A stretch of DNA of 55,592 nt from Acanthaster planci (Eukaryota; Echinodermata; Asteroidea; Valvatida; Acanthasteridae). A program made the position numbers and the translations under genes. Positions 41,101 through 54,624 of the stretch are shown piece by piece. The notes beneath the pieces are model-generated. The model was not told the origin of the DNA and made no database searches. It worked only from the letters and a program-made list of their open reading frames with translations. The stretch lies in contig NW_019091375.1 of assembly GCF_001949145.1 (NCBI RefSeq), positions 331,617-387,208 of the forward strand. Direction: 5' to 3'. How positions within the stretch are numbered: position 1 is the first letter of the stretch; each line of letters begins with the position of its first letter.

Positions 41101-42599
41101 TTATTCTTGCCATGATTTATTCCTGAAGTCGTAACTTTTGTTGTCCCCGGTAATTGGGTCTGGCAGCAACAAATTTGTTAGTCACTGGGGAGGAATGAGA
41201 ATGTATGTGTTGAGTTCCTGAAGGCAGGTGCACCCATTAGCCCCAGTGGTACCCACTGGCTAAGGCCAAGTGTACAAAGTTGTTTCAGAAAAATGGTTAG
41301 TACCCGTACGGCATATGTACAAAGGAATTACATGTATACGTACCCCGGTATGTTAACCTAATCACCTCCAGCTTTATTATAAGCAAATACGTATTTCACA
41401 ATGAACAGAGAATTCTGAAAGTATTGTCACCGTTTTTAAGCAAACTCCAAAGTTTAGAGTCTACCTGAAATGCACAAGCTTGACGAGTACACTGTGGTTT
41501 TGTAAGCAGGGGACTGTGGGTTTAGAATATGCCACAAGTGATAAACTACATGTAGAAATGCCTTGCTTTTTCAAACATTTTGTGATGAAGCCTAAAAGGT
41601 TATCTTGGATGTAGTGGTTTGTGAAATAAAAGAAAAGATGAAATACTTCAAATATGTAACACATGATGTTTGTAATTCGCATGTTCTACCATACCGCTGT
41701 GTTGAGGACAGTATAATCCAGGGTTTCCTCTGCCTACTCAACTGTGGGGCGGACCACCTCACTGATTTGAGTGACCACCTCAGGCTTTTCTGTTGAATGT
41801 TACCACCTCACACTTAAAATAGACAAAGACGGAAGATATTTTGAAACAGATTAGTTCGAAATCTTCAGAATAGTAAAGCGGGACATAGAATACAAGATTG
41901 ACTTATTTTAGAGGGGAAATTTGAGTAACTTTATGTACCAGTCTATTGGACTACCGGGGTATATAGACTTTATGTAAGGCCTTTTGGGAAACACTCTTTT
42001 TTGTTTTACGCACTAGAACTTTGGCAAAATGTGTTTAACCACCTCAAACATACTCGTATCAGTGCCCCTGGGGAAAATCAGGTACAACCTTTTGAGCAAT
42101 ATGCCACTCAACGTGAGCTTGACCAACAGAGTGATTTCCCACAACTTGATTTCCCTTTATGACAATGTAGGACAAAACTTAAATGGAACACCTGGAAAGC
42201 TGTCGCATACTGTTCTCCCAGAAGAGTTGTCTCTTCTGTTTTAATAAAATTTGCTGGCACACCGCTGTGTACGAGGTGGCACGATGACCGGGAAACAAGG
42301 TGTTAGCAGGGTTAGGGCCACGACATGGCGTACATCTTGCCTGCTGTTCAACAAATTTGTTAAGGCCTTGGTCACCCAGTGTGAGACTGTGCAGCTCTGG
42401 ATTCGTGCTGGGCAGAACATTTCACGATTTGGTATGAACAAGATTTTACCATTTGATAAAAAAAGCTTTGTTCAAGGAATGCCCTGTCAGGCCAAGTAAA
42501 AAATAAACTAGTTTGATGTAACCACTCAGGCCATATTCACCACCCGTCTGCTTTTTTGGCCCTCATTTTGAATATTTTTCAACTGGTGATTCAACTTTT

Positions 42600-43060
42600 T
42601 ATTCCAACGATCTACGGTACAGTGTACCTGTACAGTGTACCGTACATGGTGGTAGATTGTTGGAACCTACCAGTGTACAATACATAATGTACCCATACAT
42701 GTATGTACATGTACCCATACATGTACCCATGTATGTATATATGTACCGGTACCCACACATGTACCCATACATAAATATGTACCGGTACCCACACATGTAC
42801 CCACACATTACCCATACCCCCGGTACATGTACCCACACATGTACCTATACATGTACATGTACCTATACATGTACCCACACATGTACCTATACATGTACCC
42901 ACACATGTACCTATACATGTACATGTACCTATACATGTACCCACACATGTACTTATACATGTACCCACACATGTACCTATACATGTACATGTACCTATAC
43001 ATGTACCCACACATGTACCCATACAGTACATGTACCGGTACCCTCACATGTACATGTACC
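42600..43060. repeat. ACATGTACCYAY satellite with 66-bp higher-order units
   Basis: A 12-bp-based tract of ACATGTACCCAC/ACATGTACCTAT. From 42835 it is organised as alternating 42-bp and 24-bp blocks (42835-42876, 42877-42900, 42901-42942, 42943-42966, 42967-43008), giving a 66-bp higher-order period repeated about 2.5 times with one base change. Both strands are open in several frames, which explains the Thr/Cys- or Tyr/Met-rich ORFs. Confidence 0.95.
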
Positions 43061-46000
43061 CATATGTACTGCACTTCATACACTATCAAGTCTTAAACCT
43101 ATGGTATTACATGTAGATACTCCGTAGAGTGTAACAACCACTTTCCTTCACACACATTTCAGCAATTCCATCTGCCATCTTGGAAACATTTGCAATTGTA
43201 AAAAAAAAAATCCTCATAAAAACCCCGGCTGTTTCCTCAAATTCATCCCCCCATTTCCCCCCACACCGGTTTGAAACCAACATTGCTACAAGTAGCACAG
43301 GTATCTGTAAAGTGCACATAAAATTTGCTGTGTAATGAACAAATGTGCAGGGAACCAGTCACAAGACAATGCACGACATCACATACAGTACATGTACAGT
43401 GCAACTGGTACATATGTACGTGTGACCAGGGCCGTTTTCCAATACACAACTTGGCCTCTGTCTCAGGCTTCATTCCCAAAATTAATTCCCGATTGTGGTC
43501 CTGAAGCCTTTAAATTACTTTGGATTACTGTAATTTTTGGCTCTCTTGCATCTTATTTGATGTTCTGTGGCACTATTAGACTGATTACTGCGCTTACAGC
43601 TTCAAAGTCAGCTAGTTAAAAAACAGTTGAAGCCTGAGACGGAGCCGAAGTTGAGTATTGGAAAACGGCCCATGTTTTGTTTGAGGAAAAGTTGTGTCCT
43701 TTAGCAGGCCTGAAGTTTTTTACTGTCGCGTCTCATGTATCACTTATTTCTCTATAAGTTTAAGTTGATAAAAGCTTGCAGGTTATGCATGCATGTTTAT
43801 GTAAAGTGCATGATGTATGGCATAGATGTGACCTTTAAAGTAGTAACAAAAGATTTCACTATACTTACTGAAATTTGCATAATAAGTTGGAATTGTTGTA
43901 AAATGAAGCAATATGTGAAACCCAGTCAACAATCTTTTCCCGCCTGGAATAGAAATCAAAGGTCAATTGTACCGGAGTAGGTCCTTTAGTGCTACGGATG
44001 TTTGATCTTTTTGTTAGAGACTGAGAGAGGAGTGTATTAGTGAAGAGAAATTTAATACATTCTCATCAATGGAATCACAAGCCATGATCAGAAAGTAAAT
44101 TATCAGTTTTCTATTGAACTTGACACTAAGAAAACTGTAACAAAGAACCCTTTTTGGTTGCGAAAAAAGCTTTTACTCAAGGCCTCTGCATGACCACTAC
44201 CATGACCATATACTGTAGTTCCCTAGAAAACCACAAACAAGTGCCGAAACCCTTGAATTTCTTCACTTAATTGATGGCAAATCCACTCTGTAAATACAAT
44301 TATTGACAGGCCTTGATTGAAAATTCCAATAAAAATCCAAACTGATGTTTTGTCTGAATAATTGTAAAAAGTGCCTCATCAAGAATGTCCAGGACTAGTG
44401 TAGCCATGGCAACCAACTTAAAGCATTATAAACAAGACAGTTTGGACTACTTATTTTCAAATGCTATGGCCCGCAGGTTCTATCTGAAACACTTCCATGC
44501 ATCATTATCTTGAGACAAACACTTCAAAGGCAGACAAGTGCTTATTTGACAAGTCTGGCTTCCTGTCTCAAGAGGGACTACACAAAACAGCCATTTCCAT
44601 GGAGTTCCTGCCTGGCCACACAAGATTGCCAGGATTGGCTGGCTTCCAATATTCGCCTCCTCTTCTGTCTCAGGCATCGTCTCTTATACCAGTCAGATGC
44701 TACTGTACGGTTCATGTCCTGGTACATGTGTACCGGTATGATCATGTACATAAAGTATCCAACCTGGATGTTTGGAGATTGCAAAACAAATTGCAGCTCT
44801 GCCAAGATTTTTTTCCGCTCACATTGTGTTGTTTATTTTTTACCCAGAATGAAACAGTGGGCTGGGCAAACATTCAAGTCTGCGTTTTCTCCACTGACAG
44901 CCATTTGATTGGTCGGCAATTGTCCCTTTCTGACTTTCTCCAAGCCTGAAGCGTGTTGTTGTTTCCACATTTTACAAGGACACCAACTACATGTACCAGC
45001 CTCTGAATAAGAATACTCTTCGAATAGATCTATAGCCTTGAGGTCCAATTGCTAGCTGGTGGAATGTGGAGTGGACATTGTCAATGGGGCAATTTTGGGG
45101 TACATGTAGGGTAGTTCTGAGATAATGACTTCAGAAATAGCAGACAGTCGGCAAAATAGCTAAAGATGCATGGTACAGGGTTTCTGCACCTAAAGGACAA
45201 TAAAAGTCCATGACTTTCCCACGACCAAATTATGAAAGTCTATGACCAAATAACGCAATTTCTTGGACTATTCGGCCTTTTACCGTAGGTTGCAAATACA
45301 CGTACAATCACAGATTTTATGCGCCTATTTCTGATAACAGAAATCACACAGTGTTTTATGACTTCCCCGACAAAAGTCCATGACTTTTCTGTGACTTTAG
45401 TCATTTTTACAAAATTCCATGACTTTTCTATGACTTTAGTCATTTCACTTTAGTCATGTACATGTAATTCCGAGTCTCATTAAATATAATGTAGATGTAC
45501 CAAATGCAAAATGAGCATGAGCTGATGAGAGCTGAGACAACAGAGAAAAACTCCTCAAAGTCACTGAAGCTGCTTGGCAGGCCAGAAAGTGCAATGTACC
45601 AGTACATGTGTACATGAATATGCACAAACTGTTACCTGCACATGTACATGTTTCACAGAGTAAAGCCAGGAAATCTTAGTTACCGAGTATAATATTTTAC
45701 TTTGCTTTCTAGCCAGATCTTCACCAATTTGGTCCAACACATATGAGCAGTGGTTCTGTGACTGCTGCAGCCTTGTGACAAGAATGGAGGAATTCCTTTG
45801 GACTGTTCCTGAAATTGGCACGATGTTTGGTGATTTCGTTTGTCATTCGTTCTCCCCGCAGATATTCAGACTTGCCACCGGTATGTGTACATGTACACAT
45901 TTTTGTCAAGTATCGGGGTATTCTTCATTTGCTGGTAACTGCTTTTAAGGAGCAATGACTAGCTTGACCAGTCCAATTGAATTTAGCGGAAAAAATCCTA

Positions 46001-46394
46001 CAAGGTTGCTAGCCAGCGGAGCAGCTCAAATTTTCACGGTTGGCCAAGCCTGGTAACAATAAATCCATGGGCAGGTGAAAATGGCTGATCAAAGCTTACC
46101 AGCGTTTGGAGAGTGCTGGACATTCCAGCCAGACAATGGCCACACAGGCCAAGCTACCAAGCGGAAACACCAGGTTTGAGATCACAGAGTGACCAGCCCA
46201 AAAAGCAAGACCCCCCTCTCCGCAGTGCCTTAACTCAATCAATGCTAACTTCATAAAAACTGAGAGTTGTCAAGTCTGTACCAGAAGAAAAGCTTGGCGC
46301 AAGCTGTTTGCTACTGTAGAACAGAATTCCTGAGAAAGACAGCGTACCATAAGACCTAGGGCCAATGGAAGGGCTGCGTAGTGTCAGAATAATG

Positions 46395-46489
46395 ACAAGA
46401 ATATAATATCAAATCAGTGCTCTGAAATATGTGATTGCTACATATTTCAGAGCATATTTCAGAGCACTGATTTGATATTATATTCTTGT
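46395..46489. repeat. 37-bp perfect inverted repeat (hairpin)
   Basis: 46395-46431 and 46453-46489 are exact reverse complements with a 21-nt loop. The loop carries an extra copy of CATATTTCAGAG that is also part of the right arm. It directly abuts the MITE-like element at 46491. Confidence 0.95.
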
Positions 46490-46490
46490 T

Positions 46491-46736
46491 GCCAATCTCA
46501 TATAAAGAGTTGCTTAAGCACAAAATTTGTTTAAGAGCAAAAACCTTCCTTAAAAAACAAAGGTTACCAGCTCAAATTCTATATGATTGCCATGCTAACC
46601 AAAAGACAGAAGAAAATTATTCCAAAACAATATACATCACATGGAGTTTTGGCTGGCAACCTGATTTGTCAAGCAAGGTTTTTTCATGCTTAAGCATATT
46701 TTGTGCTTTAAGCAGCTCTATGAAATTGAAATTGGC
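46491..46736. mobile_element. Fold-back MITE-like element, about 246 bp
   Basis: Left arm GCCAATCTCATATAAAGAG, TTGCTTAAGCACAAAAT and AACCTTCCTTAAAAAACAA..GGTTACCAGC. The reverse complement of the right arm reads GCCAATTTCAATTTCATAGA, GCTGCTTAAAGCACAAAAT, AACCTTGCTTGACAAATCAG, GTTGCCAGC. Arms of nearly 100 bp with a short centre and no coding capacity are typical of a non-autonomous DNA transposon. Confidence 0.75.
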
Positions 46737-48623
46737 CCTGGTTTCACCAAACGGATCTGGATCTCTATGTCATGACATTGGTTTGCTACATCCAATGGGT
46801 GGGTACCAGTGTTAGCAAACCAGCCAAGCCTTCCTGTCAAGACTCAGATACATGTATCTGTGCGGAACAAGCAAGTCTGTTGTAATTCATGAAAGCCAAC
46901 ATGTGTGTGTGCTTTTTGTCGGTGGCTGTCAGACTTTGAATGTAAACGAAGGCACTGAAAGCATACCAGTACACGATTCCCATCAGTGCACGTACCGGTA
47001 CAAGTTACCACACTTTTCAGGTAATCTTCACACATGAACTGTACATGTACAGGAAGAAAAAATTTATGGTGCAAATTTATTGGTAAAGTACTGGTACATT
47101 ACGCACACTAATACCAGGGTATCAAAACTCAATTATGCCCACTATACCAAACTTATGTACTGGTACAGTGTAGCTAGCCTACCAAATGTACATTTTTAAC
47201 ACTGAACAAAAATACCTTCACAACCACTTGTTTGCTTTCTGACTGTCTTCAATGTTAAACTAACAAGATTACGCACTTGAAGAAACCAGCGATCCCAGGT
47301 GTTCCAATACTGATCATTGCTGATACGGTTCAACCAGGGATCAACCTTGTACTTTGAGTTAATCTCCAGAGTGCCTGATCTTTTGCTTAAGGGTAAAGAT
47401 TAGGATTAGTCATACCTGTATGTATCGGGGTAAGCACTGCTGGCTTACATGTAGGTTGCAGCACACACTTGCACACACATACCTGTTTTACATACAAAGT
47501 GTGGACATTCCTTTGTTCTCCTGTGGTTAAGGAAACTTGAGGAAAATGCTCCTTTTTCTCCCACTAGGATAACTCCTTCGAGTTGGATTTTTGAGGATGA
47601 GTTCCTGGACTATTCCTTTTCATTTTGCCACGGATAACCTTGACCACAAAATGCCTCGAAACTGTTTTTTAGAGAGGGGAAAACATTGTGTGGATGTGTG
47701 CAAGTCCACACATTGCCATCGCACCCTTCATAATGTGGACTTTCTTTTGTGCAGAGGTCCACACTATGTACGACACACCTGCACACACCGGTATCATGCG
47801 TACATTTACAGTACATGTAGGTGTGCGTGGACCATGGATGAGAGGTGCACATGTACCGTACATTTAAGAAATCTGGCCATGTCCAAATCATGAGGCTGAG
47901 ACTAGGAGTACATTATATTCACAGACATTTGCGGGAAATGGCTGCCATAGGGGTATGTGTAATTTCTAGCCACAGTCGCAACTCTTGGACACGTATGGCA
48001 ATCTAGTCTGGTCTCAAGATTGGTGTGTTCAATACGTATGGTACCAGTAGATCCACCTGTTTCAAGCAGCATTCGGGAGGGCATCCACATTTAATTGGAT
48101 AAATGTGCAGGAAAACATTAATGAAGCGTTGAAAACGTAAGCAAGCAAATGTACATGTACATGTACTGTACGTGTATCAAACCTCATTACAAAGAGGTTC
48201 TTCAGACATTGCAGATTACACGAGTACCTTGTTTTTCCAAACAGGAACCTTGGACATGTGCAATAAAGAATGAAACCAACAGACTTGGACTATAAAATTT
48301 CCTTCTTGTGAGCAGAATCTTATGTTAACAGTGTTCTTATTACAAAGGTTGGACTGTATACCCGTAGCCAACACACATTGTAACACTGAGACACGCTAGC
48401 AGTTTACATGTGCAGTACAGTTCTGTACATGCAGACTTACCGTACATGTACATGGATGTACATGTACATGTACAGGTGCCTGGTATAACCTTTGATGTTT
48501 AAAGAGCTATTGGTAAAATGAACAAAGAAAATGCTAAATTTTGTTAAATTTCAAGTTAAGAACTCAAGTGACATCACTGAGAAACTTGGTTTAAACAGGA
48601 TGAAGTTGTGTGTAATTCTAGGT

Positions 48624-48855
48624 AATCTGCCCCGAGTTGAAGTGCATCCCCAAGCGGCAAAAGAAAGACAGATGGTAGTAAGTTTTCCAAGTGGGTTCTT
48701 GCACGCGTTCTGAGTGTACACAAAGACCGTACATTAAGGAATAAATTTGTTACGCGTACTCATCGTGCTCCGCATCAAACGCGTCAATGATCTCCATGAT
48801 AAATGCGCCCTTACGCGGCGAGTACCAAAAGAAACATGCCCTCTTTTGTTGCATT
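48624..48855 (+). repeat. Dispersed repeat, copy 2 (partner at 36211-36455)
   Basis: The same ordered blocks as the copy in the LRP4 intron, including GTTACGCGTACTCATCGTGC and ACATGCCCTCTTTTGTTG. The pair defines a short interspersed family lacking any tRNA promoter boxes that I can see. Confidence 0.8.
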
Positions 48856-51800
48856 TGCAGTGGATAGTTCTGTGGGTGTTTACACGTGCATCTACTTTAA
48901 TTTCATAAGCAATGCTGTTGCAGCAGTGCATGAACCACTCTATCCTGCCAAAAAGATTTCCCCCAAACAACTCAGGCAGAAGACTTCAAGAAAACTAAAG
49001 CTTCCAAAATGAAAAAAAAAGTCAAACAGCTGAAGCCTGAAGGAGTTGTTAAATAATGAACTAAAATTTCCTTCCGGCTGGAGTGTGTAAACAGTGGCCC
49101 AAATTGCCGCTGTCGATCTCGAACAATACCCAAATCTCCTGGATAGCTGTTTCAAAACTCGGCAAGTCAGTCCAGGAAAAACAAACTACCTTCCCTTGCA
49201 AACTTTTTCAACTGGGGGAGAGAGTTTTGGAGCGTTAAAAAATAAAACAGGGTTCGACAAAACTCCAGGGTTTACAACCAGGGGAGCATTGTTCAGCATG
49301 CTTCACCAGCTTCATTCATGGGGGGAGAAATCACTATTCAAGCCTAGGGTCTCCCAGCTTGCGCTCGGGCAACACCCTATTCAGGGGGCTGAATGGGCCA
49401 AGTCTGGCACTCAATCTTTTCGGGAAATCTGGTCCCTATTGTGTGGTCACTCTACTCAAGCTGTGAGGAGTTCTTTGGCAGGGTTGAGCTGCCAAGCTGC
49501 TTTTTTTCACCCCTTCCCCCTGAGCGTTTAGGGAGAACAATGGCCCAGTAATTCTGGGCTGTTTTTTTTTTGCGAGTGTGGAGACCAGTGGGCCCTGCTA
49601 AAGTTGGAAATCAGGCTGTGTGATGCCAGAAGTGCATGCAATACATTGACATTTCAAGTTGTCATAATTCTAGAAAAACTGTTTTTCAAAGAGAGCTAAG
49701 TACCCGTATGCGCATTTGAATTCTTGATGGCGATTGGTCAATCCTTTTCACTAATTCTGACCAGTTGGCTGATGTGCTGATGTCACTGTGACTCGACGGT
49801 GCATATGAATGTTACTTTTATTCTACATGTATGGTACATGTACGTGTACTCAAGGTTCCATCGAGGACTGAACTTTCAATCATGCATGTATTTAACAGGG
49901 GCTTAACAAAAGATGACCATAGTTCTTTAGCAATAGAATCTGGGAACTTTTTTGGAACAGCAATTTGAAAGTCGCATAACTACATGCAGATGCAGACATG
50001 CCTTGCAATACATTGCAACAAAATACCGCTGGCATCTTCACATCAATTATTTTGCTAGTTGCACCGCATCCACCTCAAGTCTTTTTCTGCCTCTTCACAG
50101 ACCACCAGGCGACCCAATTTGCCATCAACAAGGGGTTCAAAGTGGGCAATGAAGGGTGACAGGGGTGAAGCCAGGGGTTGAATAGGTGTTTTGGGGTGCC
50201 TGGTGAGTGAGTGTAGAGATAATAGTGGAGAGGATAGGATGAGTGAAGGCAGCTTAATTGGTTTGGATGCTTGCAGGGACAAGGCAAGCCAAACTGATTT
50301 GTTTGAGGAAGTGTTTATCCCTCAGACTAAAAAAGCCTATGGATGCTTCCACAGCAGACAGGTAAATTGCTCATTGGTGTGTAGGGCTCCCGCAAAGTGT
50401 TCTTTGGACTGCCAGCAAGCAATTGATGGGGTCTCTTCAGGAAATCGCAACTTTCAAAAACATCTTTTGCCTTGTTACATGTAGGTTCAAAGACCTGCTG
50501 TGTTTTTTGTGCAAAGTGGTTTCCCATTTACAAAGTGCCATTCGTCAAAATCTGCAGCTGTGTTCACATGTACAGGACTGTTTATGTAATAAGTAATGAT
50601 TTTCAAAAGTTTTCCAGACTTGGGTAACTTTACCAATCAATTGTGACCGCCTCTGTGAACATGAGTCTTACACAAGTTACATGTAAGTCGCCAGAGCCAC
50701 TTTGGAGTAAGTAGTCCAATAGAATAAGTTTGCACAGTGTAAATCAACAGGAACCCCCTGCATTTGTCACCATTGAGTACCCACTTTCATCAGGATGCCA
50801 AACTGAGTGATACATCAAAACAAACAACTCAGTTTGCTCTTTCCAAATTTTCATTTTCAACAAATGAAAACTCAAAAGGTGGCTCTAGCGACTTATGACT
50901 CATTTTCACAGAGAGGGACACAATTGGTTACTTGAGTTGCTCTGATGGAGGTCTTGCTATCACAGTTTGACCTAAACTTACGGTACATGTACATGCAGCT
51001 CAAGATCTCAGATTTACAACCAGAGACAGGTTGCCAAATGTATTCCTTACTGCATTTGTCCCCAACGGAGTTGTTATAGCTCTGGGAACTGATGTGTGAG
51101 TGAAAGGTCAATCTTGTAAAGCATTCATCTCCCAAATGACTGACCGGCAGGGACAGATATACAGTGCATGTACATTAATGTCACATTTGTTAACGCATCA
51201 ATATTTGAACCCTGAAAAAAAATCCATAAAACTACCCCACTGGGGAAATTAAAGGGGAACATAACCAGAACCTCTGATGTAGAACTTGTGATGTACAATG
51301 TACATGCATGTTATGGTAAGAGACCCTTTGATGGATTTTTTAGCTGGTATCGTACATAAAACTTTCAACGACTGTAGAGCCACAACAGCCCACACTACCA
51401 ATGTGCACCGGGTACCGGGAACATATAGGCACTGTTCCAACCAGAGGATGTCATGGCGTCTTTTGGACACCCAGTAGGCCATGCTGGACTCTCTGTTTTG
51501 TGACACAAACGCACATACTGGTAAAAGCATGACACCTTAGCAACCAAGTAATCCTATTTTTTACAACAAGCAGATACGGACAGGTACACTACATGTACAA
51601 TGTACGTCCAGTTTTCAAATCCTGGCTGACACTAGATGCATGTTGGCTAGTCTTGTAGAGTTCTCTGTAACATCGCCGTAAAAACTTGCATACATGTCTG
51701 CAAAGAGTTTATTCAGTTCACAACTTGTTTACAACCAACGGAGGGCTGCTTTACACCTAAACAAACACCCTCACAAAAGGCTATTCTCGTACTGGTATTG

Positions 51801-53519
51801 TTCACACCAGCCCGGCCATGACACAAGAAATTCAAATTATTTTGCACATGAGAGAATCTCTAAGTGTGAATAGCTTTCTTCGCAGTAGGGGTTATCTGAA
51901 AACTTACTGTTCAAAAATTTCTGTAAACAGCCCCTACTGGGGGTATTTTTACACATGCCTGTAAGTAGAACAGTTATGGGTAGAGTTGTATGTCAACAAA
52001 AACACAGGTGTTTACGAACATGTTGGCATGCACATTCTTTACTCCAGTGTGTACCGTACATGTTAGCAGTATTGCCAAACTTTCTATGAACAAATTACAT
52101 CGTGACACAAATTTGTTGACAGTGTTTTATTATAGTTAGAAATTCCCAGCAAGTGTGAAATTCTTCTCATGGAGCCCTCGGACCACACAAGTCTTGTTTT
52201 CCCAAACTTTTGGGGATTTGGGTTGGAAACGAAAGTTTGTGAAAATGCTTGAGACTTGACTCAATCGGAATGTAAGGATGAGGTTGAGACAGGATTCCAG
52301 CTCAGGAAGCAAGCATCAACATGTATACTCCTCAGAAGGTCACCTTCTTCAAGATCCGTTGGCTGAGAACTTTTCTGGGGAAGTGAGGGAGGCCTATCCA
52401 GGAATTTTGTGTTGGTTCATGTATTTTTTTGGGTGTGTCCTTAGGAACTGGAAGCTTGGTGTCATATTAGGAGGCTCAATATCGAGAAACAAAAGTGGCA
52501 ATATAACCAAATTTCATTACTTGCCTGGAATACTTGAACTTGTTGCAGGGAGAAAGGTTGAACCTGTGCCTAGAAAATGGTCTTTGGCCCTACAAGTACA
52601 ACCTTGAATAATGTACATGTACCACATGTACATGTAATGCGTACAATTCAGCAAATCAGTTTTTAGGATTGCATTTAAAAAATTTTTTTAGCATGAGAAA
52701 TTCCATTAGTCAGATGGAATAATTCAGAAAATTCAACCAGAAACCTCAATTAACTATTTGTTTGTACGGCCAAGCCTCAAAAGAAGCACTTTTTAGGAAA
52801 TAATATTGTAATCGTCACAATAATGGCTCTTTTCTTCAGACTTAAAACGCACTGGACTTAAACAATATGTTAGCATTCAGTATTCTATTTAAATGTTGAG
52901 TATTAGATAGATTCACTGTTTCTCTTACACAGTGGCAGGTGTTAGATCTCTAAAATACGTTAAAACCACTTTTAAATTGTTAGAGGGTACCCGTAGTTTC
53001 AATTTGTTGATGCTTTGTTGACGCTACTTGTGTCTGTGATACTTGTTGGCGCTAATTACATGTAGCATGACCGCAACATTTTCCCCCTTACAGCTCTGAT
53101 ACATGATAAATGTCTTGCACATGGACGCTCTGACATGCATGATCATACCCTGGTACATGTACTTGTATACAGTGTCTGTGTGCTGTGTACACATCCAAAA
53201 TGTTAAGAGTGCAGGTTAAAGTACATGTACCGGTACATTGTACCATGATTGTACATGTGTGATGCATGTCTAACAAAGGGGTAACCCAGTTTTTAGCTTG
53301 TTTGCCTATGGAAGAATTATAAAACATTTTGTCCATGGTTTGCCAGCACGTCTGCCAGACAGTTATCCTGGTTGTGTATGCCTATTTGTGCCTCCCCCGA
53401 CACACAAATTCCTGGTGCCCCCCCCAAAAAACCGGATGAATGGATATTGAACAAAAACTTGCCCCCAAAAGACCACACCACTGAAAGCTGGTGCCCCCCC
53501 CCAAGATGCTGATGCTCCC

Positions 53520-53577
53520 TTTATAAGCCCCCTCCCCTTAATAAAATCCTAGCTACATGTACACGTGCGCCACTGTT
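53520..53577 (-). repeat. CAGTGGCG-type repeat terminus with a 12-nt TACATG-type insertion
   Basis: On the minus strand the end reads CAGTGGCG, then CACGTGTACATG, then TAGCTAGGATTTTATTA. The copy at 8962-9012 has CAGTGGCG joined directly to TAGCTAGGATTTTACTA. Confidence 0.6.
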
Positions 53578-54624
53578 CTGTACCGGTATCAACCAGCTTG
53601 TGTTCAACATTGAAAATTGTGATCAAAAAGTAGGAGGGTTTCTATGGGAAAGATTCTGCTAGGATCAAAACGTCAGGCCCTCTGACTTTTGTGACTGTAG
53701 CAAGCAAGCAGTTGCAACCGTCCTTGTATAAATGTGTTGAAAATTTAGCCTTTTGTGAGTCAAATTTGAAAAAATTCTGGTACACTGAGTTGCTTTATTG
53801 CACTTGAACATAACCATTTGAATTCTTCTAAAGACATTTGTTGCTAAACCTCATGATTCAGGGCAAGCTTTTGCCTGGCGACCACCATCTCTAGAATGGA
53901 CTGGTTCCTTTGTGCCCTTCTTATTCACTGAAAACAGTGTACCAGTGTACATGGACATACCGGGTACTAGGCCAAAGTTTGCCTCGAATTACGAGGCACA
54001 CACATGTGGAACAACAGTGTCTTAAGTATGGACAATATAAATTGTTACATATATAGTCACCTGAATTTAAAGATTTCAGTGTAGCAAATTTTATTCAAAT
54101 TGAACTTGCAAAAAGCTTATTGCACTTTGGTGTTGAGACCTGAGCAAGTCTCTTTGCTGTGGAGTGAAAAAATCACAAGAATGAAGAACAGGTACCAGAT
54201 GAATAGATTGGAATTGCTGAAATTCTCTGAGTACATTACCTGATGTTACGCTCTTGACACAAAGTGCCTTATGATTTATTACAGAATATTTGCTGTCTTT
54301 TTTAAAAGACAAGAGATTGTGACTTCATTTAACAACCAACTCAGCAATACATTCAGTACATTGTAGAGCATGTAAAACTAAGTCAAGATATGTTATTAAT
54401 TTGAATTTATATCGTATCATACTTCAAGCAGCCCTCTCTCTGTAAGGTCAAATTATGAGCCAAATAAAAAAAAGTGTACACACAATGTAGTTTCATTACA
54501 GTCATTCAAAGTCTTCCCTTAATCAGTCAGCTCACAGTAGATTAAATAAACTGGGATAACAATGTTGGCAGGTAGCCAACCTACATTTTGATAAGGTCCC
54601 AAAAGCTAACAGGTGGCGTCCATT

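Noticed and set aside
42600-43127. Thr/Cys-rich and Tyr/Met-rich open frames on both strands
   Set aside because: Produced by the ACATGTACC satellite, which lacks stops in several frames; no start context, splice sites or unique sequence.
43107-43319. Minus-strand frame starting with a hydrophobic stretch (MCTLQIPVLLVAMLV), considered as the LRP4 leader exon
   Set aside because: The only phase-1 donor available (CGGT|GTGGGG) is poor, and there is no other support; kept only as a remote possibility.
44497-44949. 150-codon and overlapping 132-codon plus-strand frames
   Set aside because: Two overlapping frames with no motifs; contains TACATG-type repeats.
49094-49531. 145-codon plus-strand frame
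   Set aside because: No family motif or conserved cysteine pattern; length is within chance for this base composition.
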